A stretch of 8,550 nucleotides of DNA from JAVBUP01 sp031555175 (GCA_031555175.1 JAVBUP010000035.1:1-8550), one strand, 5' to 3'. Shown: positions 1 through 5,969, counted from the stretch's first letter. Notes: generated from the sequence alone by a model not told the origin. A program made the numbers and translations.

Positions 1-102
1 GGTAGTGTCAAATTTACTACCCGCTTTTTATTTTTAAATCCTTATTTATCAAGGGTTACAAAACTTTTTCAAATAAAAAAGCAATGCCCCCCTAAAAAAC
101 AG

Positions 103-108
103 TATAAT
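103..108 (+). promoter_or_regulatory. Candidate -10 box of the transposase promoter
   Basis: A perfect TATAAT lies 44 bases before the chosen ATG at 153. No good -35 hexamer is visible 16-18 bases upstream, so this would be a weak promoter, or one completed by an outward promoter in flanking DNA. Confidence 0.35.
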
Positions 109-152
109 TGAATCACCACAAACCAACCACCCGTATAGAAAGGACATCGCCT

Positions 153-1601
153 ATGGAGATTATACTGTATTTACTTCAACTAATTCAATACCTTTATCAA
201 CAAAATTGTTGGTTACTACAATTTATTTGCAAATATATACCTCTTAAACAGTGGGCTTTTGATGATTCCCACTCTCCAAAGTATCAAAAGTTTAAAATTG
301 ATGAACTACCAACTATTAAACAATTCAACAAACAAGATTGGAAATTCCTTCTAGAATACTATTTATGGAAGTATAAAAAGCCCTTAAATCCTGTTCAACG
401 TAGAAATGGCAAAACCATATCCGAAGATATTTTTTGTCCTACTTGTAATGCTCCTCATCACTATATCTATGATAACAATGGTAGTAATGGGCAATATAAA
501 TGCAAAGTATGTGGACAAACATTTAACAATGGTAAAAACGTCACTAATCCTCTTAGACTACTTTGTCCTCATTGTTCTTATACTCTTGAACCTATTAAAA
601 GTCGCAAACACTTTATTGTTCATAAATGCAGAAATCCTAAATGTTCTTATTATCTTCACAATCTTAAAAAGATTGATAAAAAAGATACAGCTATAGGAGA
701 ATATAAATTACACTACATCTATCGTGAATTCTCCATAGATTTCTTTCGCATGGATTTAAACTCCTTGCCTAAAAATGCTTCCTCTCTAAAATTCAATAAA
801 CACAATTCATATATAATGTCCTTATGTTTAACCTTGCATGTAAATCTTGGCTTATCTCTACGAAAAACCTCTCAAGCATTAAAGGATCTTTATAATATCT
901 CAATCTCCCATCAACAGGTGGCTAACTATGCTAGAACCGCAGCTCTTGTTATCAAACCATTTGTTGATAATTATGACTATCAAACATCAAGTGTATTTAC
1001 TGCCGATGAAACCTACATAAAAGTCCGAGGAGTTAAAGGCTACATATGGTTCATTATGGATGCTGCTAAACGTTCCATTATTGGTTATCAAGTATCTGAT
1101 AATCGCGGTGTAGGTCCTTGTATACTAGCAATGCGTATGGCTTTTAGACATCTTAAAGAACTTCCCCAAAACTTCAAGTTTATTGCTGACGGTTACAGTG
1201 CTTATCCTTTAGCTGCACAACAGTTCTTTCGTGAATTTGGCAACAACTTCAAGTTCGATATTACTCAAGTAATCGGTCTTACCAATGATGATGAAGTATC
1301 AAAAGAATTTCGCCCATACAAGCAGATGATTGAACGATTAAATCGTACTTTCAAATCTTCCTATCGTGTAAGCTGTGGTTACGACAACTACGAAGGCGCT
1401 AACTATAATGTAGCTCTCTGGGTTGCCTACTATAACTTCTTACGTCCTCATCAACACTTCAAATATAACGTATTAAATAAGGTTGATGTCCTCGAAAATA
1501 CCGAGAATATGCCTGGCAAATGGCAATTACTTATCTACCTTGGGCAACAAACTATTTTAAAACTTCAAAACGAACAAGCCGAAGGCTCTATCTGTTCTTA
1601 G
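153..1601 (+). CDS. DDE-type transposase with two N-terminal zinc ribbons (IS6/IS240-like catalytic domain)
   Basis: Transposase that would cut and join the ends of the surrounding IS. I start it at ATG 153 (482 aa) because GAAAGGA lies 8 bases upstream; an in-frame TTG at 108 has no such site. Visible order: a short hydrophobic N-terminus; two four-cysteine zinc ribbons (C95/C98 with C117/C120, C138/C141 with C159/C164); a helix-turn-helix-like stretch around residues 225-260; then an RNase H-like catalytic core. Likely acidic triad: D285 (in TADETYIKVRG), D346 (in FIADGYSAYP) and E394 (in KQMIERLNRTFK). The D285 block resembles IS6/IS240 transposases, but those are about half this length, lack the paired zinc ribbons and have a shorter D-E spacing (about 34 residues against 47 here). 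It is therefore a distinct relative rather than a classical IS6 member. The gene looks intact. Confidence 0.85.
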   Translation: MEIILYLLQLIQYLYQQNCWLLQFICKYIPLKQWAFDDSHSPKYQKFKIDELPTIKQFNKQDWKFLLEYYLWKYKKPLNPVQRRNGKTISEDIFCPTCNAPHHYIYDNNGSNGQYKCKVCGQTFNNGKNVTNPLRLLCPHCSYTLEPIKSRKHFIVHKCRNPKCSYYLHNLKKIDKKDTAIGEYKLHYIYREFSIDFFRMDLNSLPKNASSLKFNKHNSYIMSLCLTLHVNLGLSLRKTSQALKDLYNISISHQQVANYARTAALVIKPFVDNYDYQTSSVFTADETYIKVRGVKGYIWFIMDAAKRSIIGYQVSDNRGVGPCILAMRMAFRHLKELPQNFKFIADGYSAYPLAAQQFFREFGNNFKFDITQVIGLTNDDEVSKEFRPYKQMIERLNRTFKSSYRVSCGYDNYEGANYNVALWVAYYNFLRPHQHFKYNVLNKVDVLENTENMPGKWQLLIYLGQQTILKLQNEQAEGSICS

Positions 1602-1611
1602 ATTAAGAGCC
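1584..1611 (+). repeat. Hairpin spanning the transposase stop codon
   Basis: GGCTCT at 1584-1589 pairs with AGAGCC at 1606-1611, with an inner TCT/AGA pairing and the stop codon inside. No T-run follows, so it is not a standard terminator. Thirteen bases of this hairpin (TCTATCTGTTCTT, 1587-1599) recur at 1698-1710, in the loop of the large palindrome downstream. Confidence 0.5.
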
Positions 1612-1645
1612 AGAGGTAATATATCAGCCATCCCGTAGGGACTTG

Positions 1646-1766
1646 CCCTTGATGGCACTAAAAAATAATGCTACAATGCTGTGATTTCGACGGTAAATCT
1701 ATCTGTTCTTTAGTTTTTCGCCGTCGATATAACTATCAGAGCATTACTTTTTAGTGCAGTCAAGGG
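1646..1766. repeat. 121-bp imperfect palindrome in the non-coding tail of the IS
   Basis: The arms 1646-1672 and 1740-1766 pair at 25 of 27 positions (one a G-T pair), with mismatches at 1654/1758 and 1665/1747. Inside lies a second stem, TCGACGG (1687-1693) with CCGTCGA (1721-1727). Adjacent are CCC-GTA-GGG (1632-1640) and a 16-base quasi-palindrome GGTGGCGTACGTCACC (1765-1780). No reading frame fits. The shape suits a structured RNA, a strong transcription barrier, or a nested palindromic repeat (MITE-like). I do not recognise it as a named family. Confidence 0.7.
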
Positions 1767-1864
1767 TGGCGTACGTCACCAAAACTTATCACATTTTAAA
1801 TTTCAAGGTTCATTTGAGCCTATTTTTTCAATTATGCTTTTTCATAGTTCACTTTACACTATCC

Positions 1865-1920
1865 AAAAATTATATCACACCACTCTATGTTCTTGCAAGA
1901 AACTTCATTAAATTATTATT
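1865..1920. other. Remnant between IS and integrase, candidate attachment-end region
   Basis: In Tn916-type elements the integrase gene lies close to one end of the element, so the attachment site would be expected here or just left of the IS. The stretch holds a perfect 12-base palindrome TTCTTGCAAGAA (1890-1901), possibly an integrase or excisionase arm site. No duplicated core can be identified because the other element end is outside the window. Confidence 0.25.
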
Positions 1921-3144
1921 TTACTTTTTATCACTCCTCATCTTATCTTGCAAACCATCAAACTCACGTTGTTTCAACTCCTTTGTAACATCAGTATAGA
2001 CATCCATTGTCGTAGAAAAATCGGAGTGACCCAACGTGTCTTGGATTACTTTAAGATTCACATTAGCCTCTACTAGTCTAGTGGTGAAAGTATGTCTCAT
2101 ACTATGGCAACTAAATCTTGGTAATAGTACTGAATTTTTCCCCTTTAGCAACTGTTCATCATTACAATCACGTATTATACGTCTAATCGATTTATTCAAT
2201 GTAGATTGATTTTGTACATTTCCAAAGCGATTAATAAATATAAAATCTGTATATCCATCTATTGTTGCCTTACATTCTCGCCCATTAATTTCTTGATACT
2301 CCTTTTCTAATAAAAATGCTTCCTTTACATAATCAAGCATTGGAACAACTCTTTCTCCTGCCTTCGTCTTCGGTGTATGAATATTAAAATAACATCCGTT
2401 AGTTTCATGATTATAATATACCAATGTATGATTTACATTTATTATGCCTTCATCTAGGTCTATATCTTCCCATCGAAGTCCGCATAGCTCACCTACTCTT
2501 AATCCTGTACCCATCATCACAGCAAAGATAGTATACCAATGATGATATTTATTATTTTCTCTTCTTAGATATTCAAGAAATAATTCCTGTTCTGCAACCG
2601 TCAATGCTTTCCTATGACTTTTTCCAACATTATGTGCTTGTTTTAACTCTTTAAGTAAATTATCAGTTATGTTCGTACGTATATAACCATCATCCGCAGC
2701 AACTTGAAATACTTGATGTAAAACGGTATGTACATTATCTATACTAGATATCTTTAAATTTCTTTCATCAAAGAGCGTATTATAGAAAGCCTTTACATCC
2801 GACCTTTTTATCGTTTGTATCCTATAGTGTCCTATATCTGGTTTAACAAATTGTGTATACATATAACAATAATTACGATATGTATTATCCTTTAATCCTC
2901 TCTTCAATCTACACCATAATTCAAACATATCATCTAATGTATAATCTTTTGCTTCTGTCCTAATTCCATCAAACTTATCCTTAAGAACATCTTCTTCCTT
3001 TTTTCTTAATTCCTCTAAAGTTGATGCTGTAATTGTATGTCTACTACCCTTGCGGTCTGTCCATCTATACTGATAATATCCATCTCCACGTTCAGACTCA
3101 CCAGATTTTAATAATCTACGCTTTTTATCATATCTTCTATTCAT
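1921..3144 (-). CDS. int: Tyrosine recombinase (integrase), Tn916 Int type
   Basis: Site-specific recombinase expected to integrate and excise the host element through a 3'-phosphotyrosine intermediate. Its 407 aa match the usual length of Tn916-type integrases. Order: N-terminal arm-binding domain (about 1-65, with LLKSGESERGDG resembling the start of Tn916 Int); SAM-like core-binding domain (about 68-165); catalytic domain (about 178-390). Catalytic set seen: R216 in TGLRVGEL, lysine in TPKTKAGER (259 or 261), H347 and R350 in CHSMRHTF, H373 in LGHSD, and nucleophile Y383 in MDVYTDV. All are present, so it looks active. The start has GAAGGAGAA about 10 bases upstream. It follows the excisionase gene on the same strand after 90 bases, as in Tn916, and is probably co-transcribed. 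No terminator is seen after its stop. Confidence 0.93.
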   Translation of the reverse strand: MNRRYDKKRRLLKSGESERGDGYYQYRWTDRKGSRHTITASTLEELRKKEEDVLKDKFDGIRTEAKDYTLDDMFELWCRLKRGLKDNTYRNYCYMYTQFVKPDIGHYRIQTIKRSDVKAFYNTLFDERNLKISSIDNVHTVLHQVFQVAADDGYIRTNITDNLLKELKQAHNVGKSHRKALTVAEQELFLEYLRRENNKYHHWYTIFAVMMGTGLRVGELCGLRWEDIDLDEGIINVNHTLVYYNHETNGCYFNIHTPKTKAGERVVPMLDYVKEAFLLEKEYQEINGRECKATIDGYTDFIFINRFGNVQNQSTLNKSIRRIIRDCNDEQLLKGKNSVLLPRFSCHSMRHTFTTRLVEANVNLKVIQDTLGHSDFSTTMDVYTDVTKELKQREFDGLQDKMRSDKK

Positions 3145-3186
3145 ATAATCTCTATTCTCCTTCTAATATAATTATCTTCATATAAC

Positions 3187-3217
3187 AAATGTGCTGAGGA
3201 CTTTCCCCAACACATTT
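3187..3217 (-). repeat. Hairpin in the xis-int intergenic gap
   Basis: AAATGTG (3187-3193) pairs with CACATTT (3211-3217). The stem continues inward with two mismatches to GG/CC around a five-base loop. In the xis-int transcript it lies just upstream of the int ribosome binding site. No T-run follows, so translation control or mRNA processing is likelier than termination. Confidence 0.5.
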
Positions 3218-3234
3218 ATTATGTAATCTACATC

Positions 3235-3474
3235 TTAAATTGAAAAACATGAATCTAGATATTCTAACAGTTTATCTCTTTTTAGCATACGTCTAGACCC
3301 AATCCACAATACAAATCGGCAATTGTCATCATTTGAAATATCACGAAGTTTATTAACACCAATTCCTGTACAAATCGCTGCTTCTTCTAAAGACCAAAAC
3401 CTCTTATCTGATATAGAAATTTCTTTACGTTTACGTTCATTTTTACTTTCACTAATTATAGCCGTAGTATCCAT
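3235..3474 (-). CDS. xis: Excisionase, Tn916 Xis family
   Basis: Small DNA-bending protein that steers integrase toward excision. I choose ATG 3474 (79 aa) because AAAGGAGGATGATAGC precedes it with ideal spacing; the frame stays open 48 codons further upstream but that part is leader. Residues 25-79 follow the Tn916 Xis layout: an aromatic start (KRFWSLEEAA) opening a winged-helix unit with CTGIGVNKLRDIS as the recognition helix region, then FVLWIGSRRMLKRDKLLEYLD matching the [21 protein letters not shown] pattern of Tn916 Xis. The basic N-terminal extension (KNERKRKE) is longer than in Tn916. It lies directly upstream of int on the same strand, the expected order. The leader contains a strong hairpin that could limit its expression. 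Confidence 0.88.
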   Translation of the reverse strand: MDTTAIISESKNERKRKEISISDKRFWSLEEAAICTGIGVNKLRDISNDDNCRFVLWIGSRRMLKRDKLLEYLDSCFSI

Positions 3475-3496
3475 GCTATCATCCTCCTTTTTTTTA

Positions 3497-3528
3497 TATA
3501 GATTATTATATATTGATAATAATCTATA
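3497..3528 (-). promoter_or_regulatory. Perfect 12-bp dyad just upstream of the xis ribosome binding site
   Basis: TATAGATTATTA (3497-3508) is inverted at 3517-3528 with an 8-base loop. It lies 6 bases from the AAAGGAGG of xis. In RNA it would form a hairpin abutting the ribosome site; in DNA it could be an operator downstream of the promoter at 3610-3637. Confidence 0.5.
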
Positions 3529-3609
3529 ACATTTTGTTGGAATTAATATTAAATTCCACATAACATTATTTGAATTCATATAAGCATATATTGCTTCGGC
3601 ATAATTCAT

Positions 3610-3637
3610 ACTATACACGTTTTAAGATTTATGTCAA
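3610..3637 (-). promoter_or_regulatory. Promoter for xis-int
   Basis: On the minus strand a perfect TTGACA (3637-3632) is followed after 16 bases by TATAGT (3615-3610); an overlapping TAGTAT gives 18-base spacing. Transcription would start near 3603, leaving a leader of about 130 bases before xis that contains the 3497-3528 dyad. Confidence 0.6.
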
Positions 3638-3651
3638 GGCATTTAAATCCA

Positions 3652-3715
3652 GTAAAATCAAGGCTTTAAGCGACTTTTTTCTCCTCATTTATGAGGAGAT
3701 TTGATTTGATTTTAC
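3652..3715. repeat. Nested dyad upstream of the xis promoter
   Basis: GTAAAATCAA (3652-3661) is inverted as TTGATTTTAC (3706-3715). Between them CTCCTC and GAGGAG form a compact hairpin around ATTTAT (about 3681-3698). It lies immediately behind the xis promoter, a natural place for an operator. Neither side has a clean terminator T-run. Confidence 0.5.
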
Positions 3716-3746
3716 ACCATTTTTTACATATTTTTTTACATTTTAG

Positions 3747-3783
3747 ACCAAAAAAATATTTATTTTCTTTATATTTTTTTGGT
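3747..3783 (-). terminator. Probable A/T-rich terminator after the J-domain gene
   Basis: ACCAAAAAAATAT (3747-3759) pairs perfectly over 13 bp with 3771-3783, with an 11-base loop. It starts 10 bases after the stop of the gene ending at 3793 and separates it from the xis promoter. The T-tract is inside the stem, so it could act in both directions but is not a textbook terminator. Confidence 0.5.
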
Positions 3784-3792
3784 TTTAGCCAA

Positions 3793-4257
3793 TCAGTTTT
3801 TACATATATTTCTATTTATGTATCTTTTTACAGTCTTTGAACCATATTTATCTCTAATGTCGTTAAGTGATATTTCTTTCTTACTATGTTTCTTATATGG
3901 TTTACTATGCCAAATCCATACTTTCTTTTTACTATTCCAACTAAAACCCAACTCTTTTAATTTATCTCTATGTGAATAAGCATTAAATACCCATATCCAA
4001 CTGCCTATAATCTCTACAGTTATATCTAGTGATATTATTTCATTCAAAACAGCTTTAAATGTATTATCATCTTCTTTTGATGTTTCAAAGTTATTATTAC
4101 TTGTCTTTAAGATTTCAAACATTGTATTGTATTCTGTATTAATCTCTTGTGTAATCTCACTATTGCCATTTTCACAATCTGGATGATACAACTTTAATAG
4201 TTCTCTATATTTCTTTCTTAACTCATCTGTTGATTTTATATTTGTAAACCAACGCAT
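3793..4257 (-). CDS. Small J-domain (DnaJ-like) protein of a mobile element
   Basis: The 154-aa product opens with a truncated J-domain: residues 12-50 contain LRKKYRELLKLYHPDCENG with the signature HPD at 25-27, then a helix (ITQEINTEYNTMFEIL). A J-domain normally stimulates the ATPase of a DnaK partner, but no zinc-finger or substrate-binding part of full DnaJ is present. Residues 66-154 form a different basic domain with repeated Trp/Phe (WIWVF, FSWNSKKKVWIW) and a Lys/Arg-rich tail, possibly nucleic-acid binding. Short proteins of this layout are common on Firmicute plasmids, phages and conjugative elements; their role is not established. GAGAGG sits 6 bases before the ATG. It may share a transcript with the gene ending at 4358, the 4314-4342 hairpin lying between them. 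Confidence 0.75.
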   Translation of the reverse strand: MRWFTNIKSTDELRKKYRELLKLYHPDCENGNSEITQEINTEYNTMFEILKTSNNNFETSKEDDNTFKAVLNEIISLDITVEIIGSWIWVFNAYSHRDKLKELGFSWNSKKKVWIWHSKPYKKHSKKEISLNDIRDKYGSKTVKRYINRNICKN

Positions 4258-4313
4258 AGTAACCTCTCTTTCCTTATTGATAATATTGATAAAATTCTCT
4301 ATAAATTAATAAA

Positions 4314-4342
4314 TGCATACAAGAGACGTTCTCCTGTATGCA
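4314..4342 (-). terminator. Strong hairpin between the 144-aa gene and the J-domain gene
   Basis: TGCATACA AGAGA (4314-4326) pairs with TCTCC TGTATGCA (4330-4342): 13 bp with one G-T pair and a CGT loop. It starts 15 bases after the upstream stop and is followed on the minus strand by a broken T-tract (TTTATTAATTT). It probably terminates or attenuates, lowering J-domain gene expression. Confidence 0.55.
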
Positions 4343-4357
4343 CACTTTGATTAGATA

Positions 4358-4792
4358 TTAGATTTGTTTAGATAACTCTAATACTTTATTCTTTAAAAAC
4401 TCTACAATTTCTATATCCTCTGTTATACTTATGTACTCCCTAGCCATATTAATCAAATAAAGCCTGTTTTCTACTTGATTATTGGTTGGTATCGTTCTAA
4501 TAGACGGAACATCCTCTAGAGTCTCTACAATGCCCCATATATTAGCTAATTGAATAACTGTATCATATAGTTCATATGCTTTATCATAATCGCCTTCTAT
4601 ATACTCCTTAAACAAATTAGTGTAGTCAATTGTATTAGTAATCTTATTATTTGCTAAATTTGTCTTTTCGTTGCTTTTAACTACACCTTCTTTTATGTAT
4701 AGTTCAATATCAAAATCTCCACTAGGAATATCAATCTGTAATATACCTTCTCCTTTCTTTGCATAATTTTTAATTATAATTCTTCTTGCCAT
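4358..4792 (-). CDS. Unrecognised 144-aa acidic protein of the element
   Basis: I do not recognise this protein. ATG 4792 is chosen because GAAGGAGG lies 8 bases upstream; the frame is open ten more codons without such a site. The N-terminus (MARRIIIKNY) is basic and beta-like. Residues 16-36 (GILQIDIPSGDFDIELYIKEG) look like a small beta unit, 37-55 is an Asn/Lys-rich linker, and 56-144 is mostly helical and acidic (YTNLFKEYIEGDYDKAYELYD, EYISITEDIEIVEFLKNKVLELSK). There is no signal peptide, membrane segment or cysteine pair, so it should be cytoplasmic. It precedes the J-domain gene on the same strand and borders the non-coding core, as an accessory, regulatory or origin-linked protein might. 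No function is assigned. Confidence 0.7.
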   Translation of the reverse strand: MARRIIIKNYAKKGEGILQIDIPSGDFDIELYIKEGVVKSNEKTNLANNKITNTIDYTNLFKEYIEGDYDKAYELYDTVIQLANIWGIVETLEDVPSIRTIPTNNQVENRLYLINMAREYISITEDIEIVEFLKNKVLELSKQI

Positions 4793-4821
4793 AGTATAAA
4801 CCTCCTTCTTTTTATTCAGCA

Positions 4822-4858
4822 CTTATACTACTCCCGAAGGGCGAAGACCTAAATAAGT
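4822..4858 (-). promoter_or_regulatory. Structured leader of the 144-aa gene
   Basis: ACTTAT and ATAAGT at the two ends enclose a smaller CCC/GGG stem (CCCGAAGGG, 4833-4841), ending just before the ribosome binding site. Nine bases of the inner part (CCGAAGGGC) reappear inverted at 5169-5177, next to the six-hairpin region. A translation-control or protein-binding role is possible. Confidence 0.35.
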
Positions 4859-4893
4859 TCCAGTAAGTAATAATTTGGTTTGGACTTAACTTT

Positions 4894-4950
4894 GAAAAAC
4901 ATTTTTATTATTAATCCTGTTCGTAAGAAAATTTAATAAAAATATTTTTC
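4894..4950. repeat. 16-bp inverted repeat at the left edge of the core
   Basis: GAAAAACATTTTTATT (4894-4909) is inverted at 4935-4950 with 15 of 16 matches, enclosing 25 bases. Being A/T-only in the stem, it could be a weak bidirectional terminator isolating the 144-aa gene from the core, or part of an origin. Confidence 0.45.
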
Positions 4951-4974
4951 ATTATCATTATGATTTATCATGTG

Positions 4975-5154
4975 GTGAGCTATGCTCACTTAGGGCATCA
5001 GAAGGAACATCTAGAAGATGTTTCAAGGACAAGAAACGATAGTTTCGAAGTAAGGGCTTTGAGGAATGAAACGGAGTGAAATTTCGCAAAGTTGTAAGTG
5101 GAACGAGCAAGAGATGTTGGCTATGCCAACCACACCCCCAAAATGGGTGGTGTG
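4975..5154 (+). other. Six consecutive hairpins, candidate oriT or structured RNA
   Basis: Stems seen in order: GTGAGC-TAT-GCTCAC (4975-4989); AACATC-TAGAA-GATGTT (5006-5022); GAAAC-GATA-GTTTC (5033-5046); CTTTG..CAAAG with an extended inner stem (5057-5091); GTTGGC-TAT-GCCAAC (5116-5130); CACACCCCC with GGGTGGTGTG (5131-5154). The first and fifth share the same build with a TAT loop. The following CATCTCCCCTTATGCCC and GACC..GGTC stem (5184-5219) continue the pattern. Such a chain could be a single-strand origin, an oriT with relaxase/accessory sites, or a non-coding RNA. My impression that similar DNA occurs on other Firmicute conjugative elements could not be verified here. Confidence 0.5.
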
Positions 5155-5227
5155 TCATCTCCCCTTATGCCCTTCGGTAATTTTGACCCTATTTTTGAGA
5201 TTTTTAAAAAGTGAGGTCAGTATTTTT

Positions 5228-5259
5228 GCATATGTCGGGGCGTAAGCCACAAAATATGC
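5228..5259 (+). repeat. Stem-loop with GTAA tetraloop
   Basis: GCATAT (5228-5233) pairs with ATATGC (5254-5259). At the tip GGC-GTAA-GCC (5239-5248) forms a GNRA-type tetraloop stem. The part between the two stems pairs poorly. Such a loop suggests the strand may act as RNA or as folded single-stranded DNA. Confidence 0.35.
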
Positions 5260-5280
5260 GGTGTTTGGGGGTTCGTTAGA

Positions 5281-5444
5281 GTTGAAAACGCTGTTGAAAA
5301 TGGTGCTTTTTTTAAGAGAAAAATTGTTGAAATTTTCAACTTTGTTGAAAACGCATTTTAAAAGACTGATTTATGAGGGGATTTGGAGGGTGATTTTTCA
5401 ACAATTTTTAGAGGCGATGACCCGCAGTTGAAAAGTTGAAAACG
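5281..5444. repeat. Cluster of GTTGAAAA motifs (iteron-like)
   Basis: About eight copies of GTTGAAA(A/T) lie in 164 bases: direct at 5281, 5293, 5326, 5344, 5427 and 5435, and inverted at about 5334-5340 and 5395-5402. Three copies extend to GTTGAAAACG. The copy at 5326-5340 is a perfect palindrome, GTTGAAATTTTCAAC. Clustered short repeats beside AT-rich DNA are the usual mark of an initiator or partition-protein binding region. The binding protein is not encoded in the window. Confidence 0.55.
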
Positions 5445-5455
5445 TATCAATTTTG

Positions 5456-5527
5456 CACCTATTTCGCAACAATTTATTCTCTTATTTTGTCACGAGAATC
5501 GAGACAAGATTGTTGCAATTTTAGGTG
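5456..5527. repeat. 72-base interrupted inverted repeat
   Basis: CACCTA (5456-5461) pairs with TAGGTG at the far end, and GCAACAAT (5466-5473) pairs with ATTGTTGC (5509-5516), separated by a small internal loop. The interior can form a further ATTCTC/GAGAAT stem. It closes the GTTGAAAA cluster on its right side. Confidence 0.5.
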
Positions 5528-5622
5528 GTGAATTTATAAATTATTGAGACGATATTGGAATCACCTCATGATGATTTGCGTTATATGGTTTTGATTATTT
5601 AAGCAAATTTGTTTAGGATATT

Positions 5623-5756
5623 TATGCTAATTTTAGCATAGTAATTTGTGTTTCATATGTGTTGCAAAATAGTGAGATGGGTGATATTGATATTAGTATT
5701 TTGCAAGTATAAAAGTGATATTATAGGTTAGTAAATTGATTCGTGATTTATCACGA
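5623..5756. repeat. Group of three perfect dyads in the AT-rich core
   Basis: Seen in order: TATGCTAA-TT-TTAGCATA (5623-5640); TTGCAAAATA (5662-5671) inverted at 5697-5706; TCGTGAT-TT-ATCACGA (5741-5756). All three are perfect. Two share the same architecture, with a TT centre, which suits binding sites for dimeric regulators. Confidence 0.5.
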
Positions 5757-5860
5757 TAGATGGGAATAGATTGGTTCGAGATTTGGTTGAGTGTAAGTGA
5801 TTTGATAGGTTTATGTGTTTATATAATTAAACATCCTATGTGAGAATTTTATTATAATAA

Positions 5861-5953
5861 AGTAGCTTACAGAGTTTCCAAGCTATAGCTTAGGAACTCA
5901 AGTAGCTACTATTATGTTGCTTATGTTTTGAGAAACATAAGTATCTTTTTCTT
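5861..5953 (+). ncRNA. Candidate small RNA: long stem-loop plus intrinsic terminator
   Basis: AGTAGCT (5861-5867) pairs with AGCTACT (5904-5910). The stem resumes as GAGTT/AACTC and closes with AAGC-TATA-GCTT. After 9 bases a perfect 9-bp hairpin, CTTATGTTT-TGAG-AAACATAAG (5920-5941), is followed by TATCTTTTTCTT. This is a stem-loop plus terminator on the plus strand, as in short antisense or regulatory RNAs. TATAAT-like boxes occur upstream (around 5822 and 5853) without a convincing -35. No known RNA family is recognised. Confidence 0.45.
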
Positions 5954-5969
5954 AATTACTTAGGAAATG

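Larger units (their letters stand above)
1..1864 (+). mobile_element. Insertion sequence with zinc-ribbon DDE transposase and long non-coding right part
   Basis: The left edge starts GGTAGTGTC. The right edge, read as reverse complement from 1864, starts GGATAGTGTAAAGTGAACTA. With one gap the two ends align over about 17 bases with 13 identities, which I read as imperfect terminal inverted repeats. The element would be about 1.86 kb: a 152-base left leader, one transposase gene, and about 260 bases of non-coding DNA on the right. A target duplication cannot be checked because the window starts exactly at the left end; that coincidence may mean the contig broke at a multicopy repeat (inference). 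The element sits 56 bases from the integrase stop codon, so it landed at or beside the end of the integrated element. The right boundary is less certain than the left. Confidence 0.55.

Noticed and set aside
1754..1999. 81-codon plus-strand frame between the IS and integrase
   Set aside because: It begins inside the palindrome arm, crosses the IS end and runs into the 3' end of int on the opposite strand; no ribosome site.
3475..3618. 48-residue N-terminal extension of the excisionase
   Set aside because: The ATG at 3474 has an ideal AAAGGAGG; the extension overlaps a strong leader hairpin and nearly reaches the likely transcription start.
3779..3979. 66-codon plus-strand frame rich in Phe and Leu
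   Set aside because: It is the shadow of the J-domain gene on the opposite strand and has no ribosome site.
4958..5158. 66-codon minus-strand frame in the six-hairpin region
   Set aside because: It runs through every stem, has no ribosome binding site, and has a low-complexity, His/Leu/Ser-rich composition unlike the neighbouring genes.
5066..5245. 59-codon plus-strand frame starting MKRSEISQSCKW
   Set aside because: The only Shine-Dalgarno-like bases (GAGGA) abut the ATG with no spacing and the frame crosses three hairpins. It is the least implausible frame of the core, so conservation of its codons would be worth a look, but I cannot support it as a gene.
5760..5843. 27-residue hydrophobic plus-strand peptide (MGIDWFEIWLSVSD...), possible type I toxin
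   Set aside because: No ribosome binding site before the ATG, and no recognisable resemblance to known small toxins; the nearby stem-loop RNA alone is not enough.
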